A stretch of 64,000 nt of DNA from Planctomyces sp. (GTDB lineage: Bacteria > Planctomycetota > Planctomycetia > Planctomycetales > Planctomycetaceae): positions 62,001-126,000 of the forward strand of contig JAHBXW010000013.1 in the NCBI GenBank assembly GCA_019636235.1, given 5' to 3'. Below, piece after piece: positions 62,221 to 64,000 of the stretch. The notes under the pieces are model-generated. The model worked only from the letters and a program-made list of their open reading frames with translations. It was not told the origin of the DNA and made no database searches. Position 1 is the first letter of the stretch. Every line of letters starts with the position of its first letter. The position numbers and the translations under genes are program-made.

Positions 62221-63855
62221 TCACCCGTCGTCCTGCAGCGCCTTGAGCGCCTCCTCGCGGATCGAACGCAGCGACTCGATCCGGCTTTCCAGCGATTCCA
62301 GCTCCGCCTTCCGGGCGGACTCGTCAAGGGACCTCTGCAGCCGCTCGCGCACCGGGGCGACCTTGGGCTCGACGTCGACCGACTCCGACCGCATTCGGTT
62401 CGTCAGACGCTCGATCTCCTGCGACTGTTCGACAAGCCGCCGGCGCATGACCTCCAGCGGGTCCGCTGGCTGCTCGCGGAGGGCATCGAACCGCGACCGC
62501 AGCAGCTCGCGCGCGCTCTCGTCCCGGGCGTCCCCCACGCGCGGCGCCGATTCCGTCCGGGAACTCGTCGCGGGTTCCTCCGCCTTCGCAGCCTCCGAGG
62601 ATTCCTCGTCGAGCGCCGGCGCGTCCGGCGCCTGCGCTTCGCGGATCTCTTCCACGAACGTGGTCACAAACACGTACAGCGCGAAGTTGCCAGCGGCTTC
62701 CTGCGCGTTGAGGTGCGACATGCCGCCCGCGAGCGTCGTGGCGCCGACGGCCGCTCGGACCGTCGTCGCGAAGCGATGCGTCCGCAATGCCGGACGGTCG
62801 AGCCGCGGCGACTGCGCGTCGTAATCGCTCGGATCGTCCAGAACGACGTCATTCACGAGGCTCTGCAGATTCACATCGACGTGCTTGCCGGAACGCGAGA
62901 CCAGCGGCGTCACCTGGGCGATCACGCCATCCGAGAGCGCCCGCACCTGCGGCTGATAGCCGGCGGCCTCCTGGGCCATCACCGTGGTCAGCGAGGCCAC
63001 GACCGGAATCTGCCTCAGCGACTGCTGGCTGACCGTCTGCCCGTTGTAGCAGGCGATGCGCATCGACCGGGACGCAGGTCGCTGCTCATCATCCGCATTG
63101 CGCAGGGAATCGAGAGCCTCGCGGGTCATCACGCGGCGGGCCGAGCCGTCCGCGATCGGGGCCAGCTCGTCCAGCTCCTCAGGCGTCAGCCACAGCCAGT
63201 CGACTTCAACGTTCAACAGCTTCGGCCGTCCCCACTTTTCGCGGAGCAGCATCAGCAGGTTCTCGACCTGCAGCTGGTTCTCGAGCGTCGTGCTGACGAG
63301 CAGCGTGTTGCCGAGGCTGACGATCCGCCCGCCTTCGCCGTCGACCTCATCCCAGGGGCCGGGCGTCATTTCGAAGATCACGTCCCTGAGGCTCTGCAAA
63401 TCGACGATGACATCCGAACCGGCGATCGCGCCGCCGCCGATCTGGAAAAACCCGCCGCCCCCGGCGCCCATGCCCCCCATCGCGCCGCCCATCGCGCCGG
63501 TGAAGCCCGAGAGATTGGAGGACGCCAGCGGGAACACGACCTCCGATTCGCCCGTCAGGTCCTTCGGCGTCATGGCCGGGTACGCAGTGATCGGCACGAA
63601 CAGGTCGACGAGATCATACGCCCGCAACACCATGACGGGCTGGCCGTCCGCTTCAGCCATTCGCTCGCTGAGCTGGCGCATCTTGCGCTCCTCCTCCGAC
63701 CCGCGGGCGGCGTCCTGGAGCTGACGATCCAACTGCTCCTGCAGCTTTTCGATCTGAGCCCGAATCGCGTCCGGCGAGCCGGGCCGCGGATTCTGGGCGA
63801 CGGCCTGCGCGGCCGCCAGCGACACCATCACGCACAACATTCCGGAGCGCATCAT
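62221..63855 (-). CDS. Secreted protein with secretin-like region, unknown
   Basis: The protein has 544 residues. I chose ATG at 63855, which has GGGAGA 7 bases upstream and opens a signal peptide (MMRSGMLCVMVSLAAAQAVA). A coiled-coil stretch (about 30-75) is followed by MVLRAYDLVDLFVPITAYPA, a glycine-rich insert (GFTGAMGGAMGGMGAGGGGF), a secretin N1/STN-like block (TTLENQLQVENLLMLLREKW) and a beta-rich part with CYNGQTVSQQSLRQIPVVAS. The tail (about 455-540) is again helical and highly charged. The block order recalls secretin/type II-like proteins found in planctomycetes, but the pore-forming C-terminal domain is not convincing. The function is unknown. Confidence 0.72.
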   Translation of the reverse strand: MMRSGMLCVMVSLAAAQAVAQNPRPGSPDAIRAQIEKLQEQLDRQLQDAARGSEEERKMRQLSERMAEADGQPVMVLRAYDLVDLFVPITAYPAMTPKDLTGESEVVFPLASSNLSGFTGAMGGAMGGMGAGGGGFFQIGGGAIAGSDVIVDLQSLRDVIFEMTPGPWDEVDGEGGRIVSLGNTLLVSTTLENQLQVENLLMLLREKWGRPKLLNVEVDWLWLTPEELDELAPIADGSARRVMTREALDSLRNADDEQRPASRSMRIACYNGQTVSQQSLRQIPVVASLTTVMAQEAAGYQPQVRALSDGVIAQVTPLVSRSGKHVDVNLQSLVNDVVLDDPSDYDAQSPRLDRPALRTHRFATTVRAAVGATTLAGGMSHLNAQEAAGNFALYVFVTTFVEEIREAQAPDAPALDEESSEAAKAEEPATSSRTESAPRVGDARDESARELLRSRFDALREQPADPLEVMRRRLVEQSQEIERLTNRMRSESVDVEPKVAPVRERLQRSLDESARKAELESLESRIESLRSIREEALKALQDDG

Positions 63856-64000
63856 TGCCCGTTCTCCCGACGATCTGGCCAGCTGCACCAAGCCCGCAGA
63901 CATCACCCTACCCCCGCCAGGGCAGCAGCGTCAAAATATTCACCGGTCAAACCAGCCCTCACGCAAGCGCCGCTTCGGCCCCCGCGGCCTCCGGCTGCGT

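Overview
The window looks like chromosome from a GC-rich member of the Planctomycetes (probably Planctomycetia). Four genes encode DUF1501 secreted proteins, a family greatly expanded in this phylum. A formaldehyde-activating enzyme sits next to a methylene-tetrahydromethanopterin dehydrogenase, which is C1 chemistry typical of methylotrophs and planctomycetes. A eukaryote-like Ser/Thr kinase is encoded beside a TPR-CHAT protein, and L17 is enlarged. No tRNA, rRNA, CRISPR array, prophage or full insertion sequence was recognised. Gene density is high, with many short or overlapping junctions.

Layout. 1-8 kb: the 3' end of uvrC, a polytopic membrane protein, then a membrane-anchored Ser/Thr kinase followed after 26 bases by an exported TPR-CHAT protease-like protein with a PDZ inserted in its CHAT domain, and a MarR regulator. 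8-20 kb: two DUF1501 genes, a three-part LplT-PlsC-Aas lipid-remodelling fusion, an ABC-2 permease, a stand-alone receiver protein, an exported trypsin/LamG-like/SirB1 fusion, a SugE/Gdx-type exporter and csrA. 20-29 kb: a membrane PQQ-propeller protein, a DksA-type zinc-finger protein, an mlaE-mlaF-mlaD lipid-transport operon, two small lipoproteins preceded by a degenerate prepilin, and a gamma-glutamyltranspeptidase. 29-37 kb: a cobalamin-binding-type radical SAM protein overlapping a membrane protein, a GlnE carrying two internal ACT-like domains, and two small genes.

37-40.4 kb: the alpha ribosomal operon on the minus strand (rpmJ-rpsM-rpsK-rpoA-rplQ), without rpsD and closed by a terminator. 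40.6-49 kb: two more DUF1501 genes around a CrtI-like oxidoreductase, panD, and a 1019-residue membrane-embedded sigma-54 activator. The 420-base gap upstream of that activator is full of inverted repeats, including a MITE-like element flanked by TA. 49-52.6 kb: a menC-like enolase-superfamily gene, hisG and a GNAT acetyltransferase. 52.9-56 kb: a dnaA gene without visible origin features, then fae, a strong intrinsic terminator and mtdB. 56-64 kb: a ceramidase-like hydrolase, a GH97 glycosidase, a cysteine-rich secreted protein, an M20 peptidase, a cold-shock protein with its terminator, and a secreted secretin-like protein of unknown role.

The best candidates for something little described are the kinase/TPR-CHAT(PDZ) pair, the GlnE with inserted ACT domains, the membrane-bound sigma-54 activator, the protease-SirB1 fusion, and the two intergenic inverted-repeat elements near 49 kb. 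All functional statements rest on reading motifs by eye; no database search was run.
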